A stretch of 64,000 nucleotides of DNA from Tumebacillus permanentifrigoris (lineage in GTDB: Bacteria > Bacillota > Bacilli > Tumebacillales > Tumebacillaceae): positions 84,187-148,186 of the forward strand of contig NZ_QGGL01000012.1 in the NCBI RefSeq assembly GCF_003148565.1, given 5' to 3'. A program made the position numbers and the translations under genes. The number at the start of each line of letters is the position of its first letter. The first letter of the stretch is position 1. The notes beneath the pieces were generated by a model, which worked only from the letters and a program-made list of their open reading frames with translations, did no database searches and was not told the origin of the DNA. This document shows, piece by piece, positions 1 through 7,774 of the stretch.

Positions 1-67
1 CCCGGCGTTCCTCCTATGATACAACGCCACGCGTTTGCTAGGGGCTGAAAAATCATGCCAATCGACC

Positions 68-97
68 TTGACCATCGTTATCGTTCAGGACTATCAT
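68..97 (+). promoter_or_regulatory. Sigma-A-type promoter of the thioesterase gene
   Basis: TTGACC at 68-73 and TATCAT at 92-97 with an 18-base spacer. It lies about 60 bases upstream of the start codon at 155. A small inverted repeat (GAACTA...TAGTTC, near 114-132) sits between promoter and gene. Confidence 0.6.
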
Positions 98-154
98 GGA
101 GAAGAATTGATTTTGAACTAGTGAGTCTAGTTCTCCAATCAGGAGGTCTTCGCC

Positions 155-604
155 ATGAGCCAAGAATCACCGTCCCACTTCCGCTTCTATTCACCGATCA
201 AAGTTCGCTTTGCTGAAACCGACATGAACGGTCACATGAGCCACGTCTCACCGATCATCTACATGGAACAGGCGCGTGCGGAGTTTATGGAATCGCTGGA
301 CGTCTTCACGCCAGAAATCATGCTGCGCGAGCGCAAAACGTTCGTGCTGGCCCGCCAGTCGATCGACTACAAGGCACAGGCCTACTACAACGACCGCCTG
401 CGCATCTACTTGCGCGTCACGCGGATCGGTTCCTCCAGCGTCGACATGGAGTATGCCATCGTCAACGAGCAAAACAACTTGCTGTGCTGCACCGCGACGA
501 CGACCGTCGTCTATTTTGATGCCCATCAACAAAAAAGCACTCCCTTGCCAGACAATCTGGCGGAGCGCATCGAACAGTTGGAAAGTACATTCGCGACCGT
601 GTAA
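155..604 (+). CDS. Acyl-CoA thioesterase, hotdog-fold (4HBT/YbgC-like)
   Basis: This 149-residue protein has the size and layout of a single-hotdog 4-hydroxybenzoyl-CoA thioesterase-like enzyme, which hydrolyses acyl-CoA thioesters in the cytoplasm. The N-terminal stretch ETDMNGHMSH (residues 21-30) matches the family's active-site loop, with Asp23 as the likely catalytic acid. It is followed by the YMEQAR segment that starts the long central helix. The ATG has a good site (AGGAGG, 8 bases upstream). It is a single-gene unit: a promoter lies at 68-97 and a terminator overlaps the stop codon. The substrate cannot be told from sequence. The family call is firm, the exact role is not. Confidence 0.82.
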   Translation: MSQESPSHFRFYSPIKVRFAETDMNGHMSHVSPIIYMEQARAEFMESLDVFTPEIMLRERKTFVLARQSIDYKAQAYYNDRLRIYLRVTRIGSSSVDMEYAIVNEQNNLLCCTATTTVVYFDAHQQKSTPLPDNLAERIEQLESTFATV

Positions 605-620
605 CCGGGTCGCGTTTTTT
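592..620 (+). terminator. Rho-independent terminator overlapping the thioesterase stop
   Basis: A 7-bp stem CGCGACC/GGTCGCG with a 9-base loop is followed by six T. The 5' arm lies inside the last codons of the gene. Confidence 0.8.
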
Positions 621-635
621 CTGCTGATTTTGGGC

Positions 636-677
636 AAAAGAAAAAGCCCCTTTCGTCACTTCTCTTGGCGAAAGGGA
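636..677 (-). terminator. Terminator of the S-adenosylmethionine decarboxylase gene
   Basis: The stem CCCTTTCG/CGAAAGGG (648-655 and 669-676) is followed on the minus strand by a T-rich run. It lies about 107 bases past the stop codon at 783. Confidence 0.75.
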
Positions 678-782
678 CCACCTCCCAGTGTGAGAATCCG
701 CGATATGGTCGCGTAAGATCCTCAAAAGAATATTTACTTGAAAACACGGTTCGTGACCGAACGCGCATTGGGTATTGACAGC

Positions 783-1160
783 TTATCGAATGATCTCGAT
801 CGGACCTTCACCGCGCTTGAGCAGTTTCGGATACGCTGTCTCCGGTTTGAGAATACCAAGCAAGTAGTTAATTGCCACTTCCGGATCAACAGTATCGCCG
901 CAGGTGTAGCAGTCGAGCGCAGCAAAGCCTTTCTCCGGATATGTGTGGATCGAAAGATGCGATTCCGACAACAAAACGAGAACAGTAGCGCCTTGTGGTT
1001 CAAATTGCTTGTACTGTACAGACAACACATGTGCACCACTTTTTTCAGCCGCTTCGACCATGCGGGACTTCAAGAACTCCGCATTGTTGATCAGTTCAAA
1101 ATCGATACCCCACGCGTCTACAGCACAATGTCTCCCGAAAGTAGAATATTCCTCCATCAT
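783..1160 (-). CDS. speD: S-adenosylmethionine decarboxylase proenzyme (class 1b, SpeH type)
   Basis: This enzyme decarboxylates S-adenosylmethionine to supply aminopropyl groups for spermidine. The 125-residue proenzyme self-cleaves to make a pyruvoyl cofactor. The cleavage site is visible as Glu66-Ser67 in LSESHLSIHTYPE, with the processing His72 and the catalytic Cys87 (DCYTCG). All three keep the spacing of the short bacterial class. The start is an ATG-ATG pair behind AGGAAGGGGG, and an earlier out-of-frame ATG-TAG lies between the two. It stands alone with its own terminator, and no spermidine synthase gene is adjacent. In Bacillus subtilis the same enzyme is called SpeH. Confidence 0.95.
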   Translation of the reverse strand: MMEEYSTFGRHCAVDAWGIDFELINNAEFLKSRMVEAAEKSGAHVLSVQYKQFEPQGATVLVLLSESHLSIHTYPEKGFAALDCYTCGDTVDPEVAINYLLGILKPETAYPKLLKRGEGPIEIIR

Positions 1161-1582
1161 CTACATCGGCCCCCTTCCTATCAAACAATTTTTCGTCATT
1201 GTTCGCTAGGACCTACGTCATCCACTAGGGGGGAAGGTTAGTCCAAAGAGGTCCCAACCCTTTTCAGTGAATCCTGGTTCCTATTGTTCTTGACTCAACA
1301 GCAAAGAGAATATCATGTTTCCAGCTATACATCAATAGGTTTCGGAAAAGTTTTTCTGGAGAAATTTCTTCTTGTTATATCGACTGCATGAAAAGGCTTT
1401 CTTGTCACCATTTGACGAGTAATTATGCATTTTGTCGTATTTTCAGTGAATTTCCCAAATCCACGCTTCCACGCGTATCTTATGTACGACTTGGAAGATT
1501 TGTCCCCCGGATTGTCAAGTTTTTGTGAAAATCTCTCGCCTATTTTTGAACATACTACACGTGAAGGGAGGAGGATGAGCAG
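1161..1582. other. 422-base gene-free stretch between two divergent genes
   Basis: This stretch is AT-rich compared with its surroundings. It carries the ribosome binding sites of the flanking genes. A TTGACT...TATCAT pair at 1290-1316 has only a 15-base spacer and is a weak promoter candidate. I see no convincing RNA structure or open reading frame with a ribosome binding site. Confidence 0.4.
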
Positions 1583-1840
1583 ATGGATATGAACCAACCG
1601 AACCACGAGATTGGACAGAGTGTTGATTCGTTCTGCCAGACGATTTGGGATCACTACGAGGCCCATCCGGACACGATGCCGGTCGAAGTGACGATCAACA
1701 ACCTCGGCACGGGGATTTTTGCCAAGGTCGATGAGGACGGGTTGTTTTTTGAGGCCAATGGGGACGAGTTTGACATGGATGAGTTCTTCATGGAGAACAA
1801 TTTGGCGTCCGATACGTTAAGCTTTGAGAGCAGAGCCTAG
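1583..1840 (+). CDS. Small acidic protein of unknown function
   Basis: I do not recognise this 85-residue protein. It is strongly acidic in its second half (VDEDGLFFEANGDEFDMDEF) and has no signal peptide or membrane segment, so it is probably cytosolic. The start ATG follows GGGAGGAGG, and a second ATG two codons later (ATGGATATG) is an alternative. It is transcribed alone and ends at a strong terminator shared with the convergent PRC-barrel gene. The coding call rests on the good ribosome binding site, codon pattern and clean termination. Confidence 0.7.
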   Translation: MDMNQPNHEIGQSVDSFCQTIWDHYEAHPDTMPVEVTINNLGTGIFAKVDEDGLFFEANGDEFDMDEFFMENNLASDTLSFESRA

Positions 1841-1848
1841 CGACATGC

Positions 1849-1882
1849 AAAAACCCCAGAGGCCTGTGGCCCTGGGGTTTTT
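1849..1882. terminator. Bidirectional terminator between convergent genes
   Basis: The arms CCCCAG-GGCC and GGCCCTGGGG (one bulge) are flanked by five A on the left and five T on the right. It can serve the gene at 1583 and the minus-strand gene ending at 1906. Confidence 0.85.
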
Positions 1883-1905
1883 AACAATTCCGATCCGGCA
1901 TCTGC

Positions 1906-2850
1906 TTAGGTCAGGCGGTTCAGCTTCATAAACAACGTGGGGCCGACAGCCTTCACGCGCTCAATCAACTCTTCCGTAACGACAGTGCCACGGGTGGCGA
2001 TGACATCACCGTTGTCAGCGGTCAGGTCGGCGGTCAAAACTTTGCCGATCAGATACGCGTAAGGGCCTGTAGGAGCTTTGAGGTTGGTTACGTTGTCAGA
2101 GCTGTCTGCAGCGTTCAACTGGGTCACGTTCTCAGAGCTTGCAGATGCGTTCGAGTCTAGAACGTTGTCAGCGCTGTCTGTAGTGTCGCTAGTGGTCTCT
2201 GTAGCATCGGATGTAGTGTCTGCTGTGTCTGCACCCGTCGAGGTCGCTTGCGGGCTGGTAGAGTCCGTCACAGTGGTCACAGCGATTTCTTGCTCTGCGC
2301 GGGTCGCCTCTTGGGTGGCCGGGTGCGGAATCACATTCTCCGAAGTTGACGTCCCTTCGTCGAGCGTGGCGTAGATGGAAGTCTCGTCCTTGATGACGAG
2401 GACGTCGCGACCGAATGTCATGATGTTATCGCGATGGAAGACGCGGATCGAGTCGGACTGACCATGCTCAGCAAAGGAGCAGGCGGTGACGGAGCCGGTT
2501 TCTTCGTCAACATAATACTCGTGGACGGTGCCCATCAGTTGACCCTTGCGCGAAAGCACACGGGTGCCGATGATCTTGTAACTGAGGAGGACGAGGTCAC
2601 GTGCGCCCAAGACATTGTTGAGGTCGCGGATCGACTCGCCCGATTCGACCGTAACGGCAAAATCACCGACGCCGATGACCGATGCGTACGGGAGGACATG
2701 CACGCCGATCGCGTGTTGATCGTTCTCGACTTGGAACAGGCGGACGGAGCCACTAGAGGGCTCGATGACCAGTTGTTTGACTTGGCCAATCTCGGCGCCG
2801 TCGACCAGACTGAAGATCGGGAGACCTTGAATTTGTGCACTGCTCTTCAT
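1906..2850 (-). CDS. PRC-barrel domain protein with Thr/Ser-rich linker
   Basis: This protein has 314 residues. Residues 1-80 and about 85-165 each look like a PRC-barrel: a small beta-barrel with VDGAEIGQV and then SRKGQLMGTVHEYYVDEETG motifs. A low-complexity linker of about 70 residues, rich in Thr, Ser, Asp and Ala, follows. The C-terminus is a 45-residue beta-rich segment (GKVLTADLTADNGDVI). PRC-barrels act as binding or assembly modules in RNA metabolism and envelope proteins, so no reaction is implied. A longer in-frame start exists at 3009 but would overlap the upstream gene. ATG 2850 lies 7 bases after that gene's stop, behind AAGGGG. It is likely co-transcribed with the membrane protein at 2858-3508. 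Confidence 0.75.
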   Translation of the reverse strand: MKSSAQIQGLPIFSLVDGAEIGQVKQLVIEPSSGSVRLFQVENDQHAIGVHVLPYASVIGVGDFAVTVESGESIRDLNNVLGARDLVLLSYKIIGTRVLSRKGQLMGTVHEYYVDEETGSVTACSFAEHGQSDSIRVFHRDNIMTFGRDVLVIKDETSIYATLDEGTSTSENVIPHPATQEATRAEQEIAVTTVTDSTSPQATSTGADTADTTSDATETTSDTTDSADNVLDSNASASSENVTQLNAADSSDNVTNLKAPTGPYAYLIGKVLTADLTADNGDVIATRGTVVTEELIERVKAVGPTLFMKLNRLT

Positions 2851-2857
2851 ATACCCA

Positions 2858-3508
2858 CTACGCCCCTTGCTTCCATTCAGGTAAATTTCGATAACAATCT
2901 GAAAGTTCTTCGTTAAGCATATCAGAAAGCCCTGTATCCGTACAAGAACGCACTGCACGTTCAAAAGCATCCACAGCCCCGGCAAAATCCCCCATGCCTT
3001 TTGCGACATACCCCTCGGCGATCACTTCATTCAACCACTCCGCGGATACCACAACAGCTTCGACAGGCTCGTCCACCACCGGCACATCTGCCTCCAAAAC
3101 AGGTTCTTCTATTCTCACTGCCAAAACTTCTGCTACTTCTATTTCGACAGGTTCCGCAGCAGGCTCTTCCTCGATTTCGATTTCTTCGAAAGCGAGTTCT
3201 TCTGTATGAGGAGTTTCCTCTATAACGGATACGAGTTTCTCTACCGTTGCTTCATATGTATCCTCCACATCAACGGGGTGCTGTCCGTGGATGCTGAGCG
3301 CGAGGATCGCGCAGGAACAGGTGGCAATCAAGGCGACAGGAGACACTTGGTCGGCGATCAACGTCACGCCTGCGAATGTGGCAAGCCCGAGCATCACACT
3401 CCCCCACCACTTGCTCGGCCTCGACCAGCGACGATGTGTCGCCAGCTCTTGATACAATCCGATACACGCCAAAGACATGCCAATAGCCAACGCATTCGTC
3501 ACAAACAT
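2858..3508 (-). CDS. Membrane protein with acidic linker and TPR-like C-terminus
   Basis: This is an unrecognised 216-residue protein. Three hydrophobic segments lie in the first 75 residues (starting ALAIGMSLACIGLY). A long Glu/Val-rich region (about residues 85-155) and a C-terminal helix pair (AKGMGDFAGAVDAFERAV) resembling one TPR unit follow. The topology suggests a membrane anchor with an acidic spacer carrying a protein-binding module. The start ATG follows GGGAGG. It is the first gene of a two-gene unit with the PRC-barrel gene, whose ribosome binding site lies inside this gene's end. Function is unknown. Confidence 0.7.
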   Translation of the reverse strand: MFVTNALAIGMSLACIGLYQELATHRRWSRPSKWWGSVMLGLATFAGVTLIADQVSPVALIATCSCAILALSIHGQHPVDVEDTYEATVEKLVSVIEETPHTEELAFEEIEIEEEPAAEPVEIEVAEVLAVRIEEPVLEADVPVVDEPVEAVVVSAEWLNEVIAEGYVAKGMGDFAGAVDAFERAVRSCTDTGLSDMLNEELSDCYRNLPEWKQGA

Positions 3509-3659
3509 CGCGGTCGCAAGCCTCCCTTCTCAACATAAAACTCCGATAAGTTATCCTACTATGTTTATCTTAGTCTGCTCTCAAGCTTTTTCGCGTGAGA
3601 CAAAAGGCATATTTTAATCAACACCCTCCAAAACTTTAGTCCTAAACGAGTAGACAAAA

Positions 3660-3700
3660 ACAAAAAAAACACCCCAGAGTCTAGGACTCGGGGTGTTTTG
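3660..3700 (-). terminator. Terminator downstream of the S1-domain gene
   Basis: CACCCCAGAGTC pairs with GGACTCGGGGTG (one mismatch) and is followed on the minus strand by a run of eight T. Confidence 0.85.
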
Positions 3701-3721
3701 TGCAAAAGAGGCTCGCGTGGC

Positions 3722-4138
3722 TTAGACCATGCCCGCTTTTTTTGCCCATTCTTTCAACTGATCTTCCATGGTGTTGAACGGTTCGTTAGAACCTTCGGTC
3801 TTGTAAGAGGTCGGGCCGGAAGATTGTTTCTTGCCGCCGCCACCGCTTTTCGGACCTTTGGAATTGGTGTTGCCCCCACGACGCGGACGATCAGAACCTT
3901 CCGGCTTCGGTTGGGTTTCCTTGACGGACAGAGAGATCTTGCCGCCTTCCACGTTCAAAACCTTGACTTGCACAACATCTCCGACTTTCATAACGTCGTT
4001 GATATCATTGACAAAGGTATGGGAAACTTGGGAGATGTGGACGAGGCCGGTTTGACCTTCCGCAATTTCCACAAACGCGCCAAAAGATTTAATACCTGTG
4101 ACTTTACCTTCAACGACAGAACCGACTTGAATAGACAA
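3722..4138 (-). CDS. S1 RNA-binding domain protein (general stress protein 13 / YabR-like)
   Basis: This is a 138-residue protein with an N-terminal S1/OB-fold domain (about residues 5-75; GKVTGIKSFGAFVEI, TGLVHISQVS, VKVLNVEGGKISLSVK). A basic Gly/Ser/Arg-rich tail follows, and the C-terminus ends in a short amphipathic helix (MEDQLKEWAKKAG). S1 domains of this type bind single-stranded RNA or ribosomes, and Bacillus homologues are YugI/YabR. The longest frame starts at 4210, but the family start is the TTG at 4138 (Leu-Ser-Ile-Gln-Val-Gly), 10 bases after AAAGGAG. It is a single gene with its own terminator. Confidence 0.85.
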   Translation of the reverse strand: MSIQVGSVVEGKVTGIKSFGAFVEIAEGQTGLVHISQVSHTFVNDINDVMKVGDVVQVKVLNVEGGKISLSVKETQPKPEGSDRPRRGGNTNSKGPKSGGGGKKQSSGPTSYKTEGSNEPFNTMEDQLKEWAKKAGMV

Positions 4139-4219
4139 ATTGCAACGCTCCTTTTTTGACAAACAAAAGATGTTTCCTATTATACAATTTCTTTCGCACA
4201 AACACCACAAAAAAATGAT

Positions 4220-4249
4220 TTGATCTCTACAGGGGTTTTTTGCTACAAT
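4220..4249 (+). promoter_or_regulatory. Promoter of the cold-shock gene
   Basis: TTGATC (4220-4225) and TACAAT (4244-4249) are separated by 18 bases. The leader to the ATG at 4299 is only about 42 bases long. Confidence 0.65.
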
Positions 4250-4258
4250 TTAGAGTAT

Positions 4259-4278
4259 CAACCCGTCCAAGGGCGGGT
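4259..4278 (+). promoter_or_regulatory. Stable hairpin in the cold-shock gene leader
   Basis: AACCCGTCC...GGGCGGGTT forms an 8-9 bp stem with a very short loop. It ends just before the AGGAGG that drives the cold-shock gene. It may modulate translation, but its effect cannot be judged from sequence. Confidence 0.5.
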
Positions 4279-4298
4279 TTCTTAGGAGGTTGTTTTAG

Positions 4299-4496
4299 AT
4301 GCAAGGTACTGTTAAATGGTTTAACGCAGAAAAAGGTTATGGCTTCATCGAACAAGAAGGCGGCGAAGACGTGTTCGTTCACTTCTCCGCGATCCAAACC
4401 GAAGGTTTCAAAACCCTCGATGAAGGCGCTCGCGTTGAATTCGAGATCGTCGAAGGCGCACGCGGCAAGCAAGCTGCAAACGTCCACAAACTCTAA
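4299..4496 (+). CDS. Cold-shock protein (CspA/CspB family)
   Basis: This is a complete 65-residue cold-shock domain, a single-stranded nucleic-acid chaperone that melts mRNA structure. Both RNA-binding motifs are intact: RNP1 KGYGFIE (residues 13-19) and RNP2 VFVHFSAI (about 26-33). The length is typical of Bacillus CspB/C/D. The ATG follows AGGAGG at good spacing. The gene is monocistronic, with a promoter at 4220-4249, a hairpin in the short leader and a perfect terminator at 4569-4608. No second csp gene lies nearby. Confidence 0.97.
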   Translation: MQGTVKWFNAEKGYGFIEQEGGEDVFVHFSAIQTEGFKTLDEGARVEFEIVEGARGKQAANVHKL

Positions 4497-4568
4497 TTTC
4501 TGCGCACGATTCGAGAACGTTTCGTTTACATAGGTAAAAGCAACGTTCCAACTGCGTAAGAAGTACGA

Positions 4569-4608
4569 AAAAAGTCTCCGGCGACTCAACATCGCCGGAG
4601 ACTTTTTT
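4569..4608. terminator. Bidirectional terminator after the cold-shock gene
   Basis: GTCTCCGGCGA pairs perfectly with TCGCCGGAGAC, with A-run and T-run flanks. It also serves the convergent ABC ATPase gene. Confidence 0.9.
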
Positions 4609-4634
4609 ATTGAAACTTCTGTTGAAGGTTGTAT

Positions 4635-5369
4635 CTATTGTTGCTTCGCCCACCAGACATACGCATCACGCAACGTCGGCGACACATGGCTAACTTCGCC
4701 AGCCGGGACCTGTGCGGCGATCTCACGCACGCAGACATGCGTTTCGTCCTGCTTGAGTTGCAGCACGAGACGATCTCCTTCGGCAGGCAGTGCCTCCGCG
4801 AGATATTCGAAGACTTTGCCCTCTACCCACTCATAGGCGGTGTCGGTCGTCACCATCACGCTAGGTTTCTCCGGGTGTAGCAGGCAGACTTTGTCGAGCA
4901 ATCCTTCGATCGCGTTGTCGGGAGCATCGGCAACCACGACGACGCGGTCAGCCGCGACCTCCAGCAAGCTATGGCCGAGCACCAGACGCTCCGAATCGCT
5001 CAACCCATCGAGCACTTCGTCGAGCACCAGCAATTTCGGATCGTGCAGGAGCGCGCGCGCGATCAACGTCTGTACTTTCGCCAACTTCGGCAGTCTGTGG
5101 ATGTGGGACTGGGCGTAGGCGGACAAACGCATCTGGCGCATCGCCCCCAACGCGAGGTCCGGCGTAACACCTGTCTCCAAGAGAGTATCCAGTACTGTAT
5201 ATGTCTCAAATGCCTCCAACTCCTGTGTGACGTAGCACACTTCGCCCGACGCATGTGCTGCGTCCGACTCGATGAGTTGCTTCAACAACCTCGTCTTCCC
5301 CGCGCCACGCGGACCCAACACTGCGTTGAAACCCGTCTCGAATTGCAGACCATTGACTTCGATCATCAT
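4635..5369 (-). CDS. Orphan ABC-type ATPase with degenerate signature motif
   Basis: This 244-residue protein has an ABC nucleotide-binding fold. Walker A is GPRGAGKT (residues 19-26) and Walker B is LLVLDEVLDGL, with a catalytic Glu. The Q-loop region is VTQELEAFE. The normal LSGGQ signature is not recognisable: the segment before the ARALLHDPKLLVLDE stretch reads HRLPKLAKVQ. No permease or binding protein is adjacent. It may partner a membrane component elsewhere or act as a soluble ABC protein. The start is the first of two ATGs behind a weak GGGGGTG site. The family is clear but the function is not. Confidence 0.75.
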   Translation of the reverse strand: MMIEVNGLQFETGFNAVLGPRGAGKTRLLKQLIESDAAHASGEVCYVTQELEAFETYTVLDTLLETGVTPDLALGAMRQMRLSAYAQSHIHRLPKLAKVQTLIARALLHDPKLLVLDEVLDGLSDSERLVLGHSLLEVAADRVVVVADAPDNAIEGLLDKVCLLHPEKPSVMVTTDTAYEWVEGKVFEYLAEALPAEGDRLVLQLKQDETHVCVREIAAQVPAGEVSHVSPTLRDAYVWWAKQQ

Positions 5370-5596
5370 TGCAATAACACCCCCGTTTACTTGCTCGAAC
5401 CTTCCATTATGTAGCTACCTCTCTGTTACATTGACTATTTAGACGTAGTTGGACTGGATTCGGTTTCACTTTTTCGCAAATTATTTTCGAAACGTGCTGT
5501 TCTATTACTCTCCCTATATTATAAACTATATTCACATTACACTACAATCAACATTTGTATACATTTCTGACTTCGATGGACAGTTTCCCGAGCACT

Positions 5597-5618
5597 CTCT
5601 CGAACACTCTATCGAGAG
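5597..5618 (+). promoter_or_regulatory. Hairpin next to the ribosome binding site of the 5631 gene
   Basis: CTCTCGA and TCGAGAG are separated by 8 bases. The 3' arm runs into the AGAGGAGG ribosome binding site, so folding could reduce translation. Confidence 0.4.
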
Positions 5619-5630
5619 GAGGTCTCTGCG

Positions 5631-5837
5631 ATGACCCAATTGAGCAGTGCGTATCTCAGCAAACGCAATGTAGACCAACTGAAACATGAAGAGCTCGAGG
5701 ATCTCGATTTCCATCTGCAATCCCGCCGCCAAAGCCTTTTGCAGAAAATGGACCAGATCAACCGCGACCTGCGCGACCTTGAAAACGACCAACAAAAAGT
5801 GGTAGCCGAACTCAGCAAACGCCGCCAGCACACATAA
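5631..5837 (+). CDS. Small coiled-coil protein, unknown
   Basis: This 68-residue protein is almost entirely charged helix (QLKHEELEDLDFHLQ, KMDQINRDLRDLENDQQ). It looks like a short coiled coil and has no membrane segment. The start ATG follows GAGGAGG, itself partly inside a small hairpin (5597-5618). It may share the direction of transcription with the histidine kinase that follows after 138 bases. I do not recognise a family. Confidence 0.65.
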   Translation: MTQLSSAYLSKRNVDQLKHEELEDLDFHLQSRRQSLLQKMDQINRDLRDLENDQQKVVAELSKRRQHT

Positions 5838-5975
5838 TTCCCTACTCAGGCGCGACCTATGTCGCGTCTTTCTCTTGACTACGCTTAAAACATTGTAAAT
5901 AATAATACATATAAAAATAAGAATGAGACCAAAAAAATGTGGTTCCGATACCGACAGATTTTGGGAGGGGATATC

Positions 5976-7718
5976 TTGTATTCTACCAGTGGCTGGTTGC
6001 GGGTCTGCTGGTTATTGCTGCTCGTGACCGGTACGATTTCCCTGGTGCTGGACACCAAGGAGTTTCTCCACCTCATGCGTGGGGAGTCTGCCTTCCAGTG
6101 GGAAACGCTCACAGATTGGGGATTCACCGCACTTTTTGTGCTGAGCACGCTCTCGCTATCCTCGATCATGTTGCGACGCAAGACGCAATCGTTAGACCCG
6201 GATGCGCTGGTGCAATTGATCACACCGCTGATGAACGAGGGTGCCAACGGCGAACCGAGTCGCCTCCCTTCCTCCGTGTATCACTTGTTGCAGTCGCTTG
6301 ATGTCCAACGCAACACGATGCGCAGGTGTTTTCAACACGCTCCGTTCGGCGTGTTGTTTCTCGGGCGCAATCATTCAATCGTCTACGCGAATCCAGTCGT
6401 CGTGCAGATGGCCGGTCGGGAAGCGCAGGAGTTGTACAGCAAGCAAAGCGATGCGTTTCGCTCGCTTTTTCTCCAAGACGAAGGGCAAGACGATTGGCTG
6501 CACATGATCTCTCAGGGCCAAGGGGCGCTGGAGCGTTGCTTCGGCTACTTGCGTCAAGCGGACGGAGCGCGGTTGCCCGTGCTCGTGACCGGGTTTCCGC
6601 TGACGGGCACACCTCAAGTAGACCCTGCTGGCTTCATCCTGTTTATTGAAGACATCTCGCCATCCCACCAACTGCGCACTTTGCAACACCAACATTCGTT
6701 CGTGCTGAACTCGCTGCATCACGGGGTCGTCGTCACCGATCTCGACTTTGAGATCACGTACGCCAACGACGCGCTCAACGAGATGTTTGGGCTGGAGCCC
6801 GCCCAGTGGGTCGGGCAATCGATCCGACAGATCGTCCCCGCCGATGATGGACTCTCCTACCGCCTCGCCCAGATGGCGCTGGAGAACGGGGAGACGCAAT
6901 TCGCGCAGTATGACGTTTCGCTTCCCAACGGCGGTGGCAGACGGCACGTGCAAGTCACCGCAACCCCGCTGCGAGATGTCACCTCGACACTGATGGGCAT
7001 GCTCTTGCTGTACGAAGACCGCTCGCCCGAAGTCGAGTTGCAAGAGACCATGCGGCGCAACGATCAACTGGAGACCGTCTCCCAGATGGCGGCCTCGATC
7101 GCGCATGAAGTGCGCAACCCGATGACCAGCGTGCAGGGTTTCCTGCAACTGATGGCCCGCGAGATCGACCCCGCGCACACGCATTCGATGTACTTGAACG
7201 TCATGGAGGAAGATCTGAAGCGCATCAACGACATCATCACCGAATACTTGAACTTTTCCCGGATGGGCAACGACGCGATGGAGGAAGTGCGGATTGCAAC
7301 GCTTCTACATAATACCTACACCTTGTTGCAGAGCGAGGCCAATCTCAAAGGCATCGAGATCGAACTGCGCTTGCCCGGTTTCGATCCCTTGTTGACCGCC
7401 AACGCGAACCGCTTGAAGCAAGTCTTGATCAATCTCGCCCGCAACGCGATGGAAGCGATGTGCGAGGGTGGTGGCTTGTTGACGCTGATCTTGGAAGAGA
7501 CGGCGGAGGGTGTCTGCCTACACGTGCAAGACACAGGCCCAGGGATCACACCCGACCATCTCGCCCGCATCTTCAACCCGTTTTACACAACCAAAAACAC
7601 CGGCACAGGTCTCGGTCTGTCCATCAGCAAAAAAATCATCGAGGAGCACAACGGCACCCTGCAAGTCGCAACTGAACCGGGCAAGGGCACGACCTTTTAC
7701 ATCCACTTGCCTCGTTAA
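5976..7718 (+). CDS. Membrane sensor histidine kinase with two PAS domains
   Basis: This protein has about 580 residues from the TTG at 5976. Two N-terminal transmembrane helices (VCWLLLLVTGTISLVL; ALFVLSTLSLSSIML) enclose a short loop. Two PAS domains (about residues 110-230 and 240-355) follow. Then come HisKA with the phosphoacceptor motif IAHEVRNPM and a HATPase domain with N box NLARNAMEAM, DTGPGI and GTGLGLSISKK. The layout matches sporulation-type kinases (KinB/KinC/KinE) that feed a phosphorelay. No response regulator is adjacent, which fits that role. ATG 5937 is the longest start but lacks a ribosome binding site. TTG 5976 follows GGGAGGGG. Confidence 0.85.
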   Translation: MYSTSGWLRVCWLLLLVTGTISLVLDTKEFLHLMRGESAFQWETLTDWGFTALFVLSTLSLSSIMLRRKTQSLDPDALVQLITPLMNEGANGEPSRLPSSVYHLLQSLDVQRNTMRRCFQHAPFGVLFLGRNHSIVYANPVVVQMAGREAQELYSKQSDAFRSLFLQDEGQDDWLHMISQGQGALERCFGYLRQADGARLPVLVTGFPLTGTPQVDPAGFILFIEDISPSHQLRTLQHQHSFVLNSLHHGVVVTDLDFEITYANDALNEMFGLEPAQWVGQSIRQIVPADDGLSYRLAQMALENGETQFAQYDVSLPNGGGRRHVQVTATPLRDVTSTLMGMLLLYEDRSPEVELQETMRRNDQLETVSQMAASIAHEVRNPMTSVQGFLQLMAREIDPAHTHSMYLNVMEEDLKRINDIITEYLNFSRMGNDAMEEVRIATLLHNTYTLLQSEANLKGIEIELRLPGFDPLLTANANRLKQVLINLARNAMEAMCEGGGLLTLILEETAEGVCLHVQDTGPGITPDHLARIFNPFYTTKNTGTGLGLSISKKIIEEHNGTLQVATEPGKGTTFYIHLPR

Positions 7719-7733
7719 GGTCAGAGAAGGTCA

Positions 7734-7774
7734 GAAAAAGGAACCGATCCGCAAGCGCGGACGGTTCCTTTTTT
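7734..7774. terminator. Bidirectional terminator between kinase and TPR gene
   Basis: GGAACCG...CGGTTCC with an additional CCGC/GCGG inner stem. It has A-rich left and T-rich right flanks. Confidence 0.85.

Noticed and set aside
1..60. Minus-strand gene starting left of the window
   Set aside because: An AGGAGG-like site (on the minus strand near base 10-16) points out of the window, but no coding sequence is inside it, so no feature can be supported.
1290..1316. Promoter TTGACT...TATCAT
   Set aside because: The spacer is only 15 bases and the nearest gene starts about 270 bases on. Not listed as a promoter.
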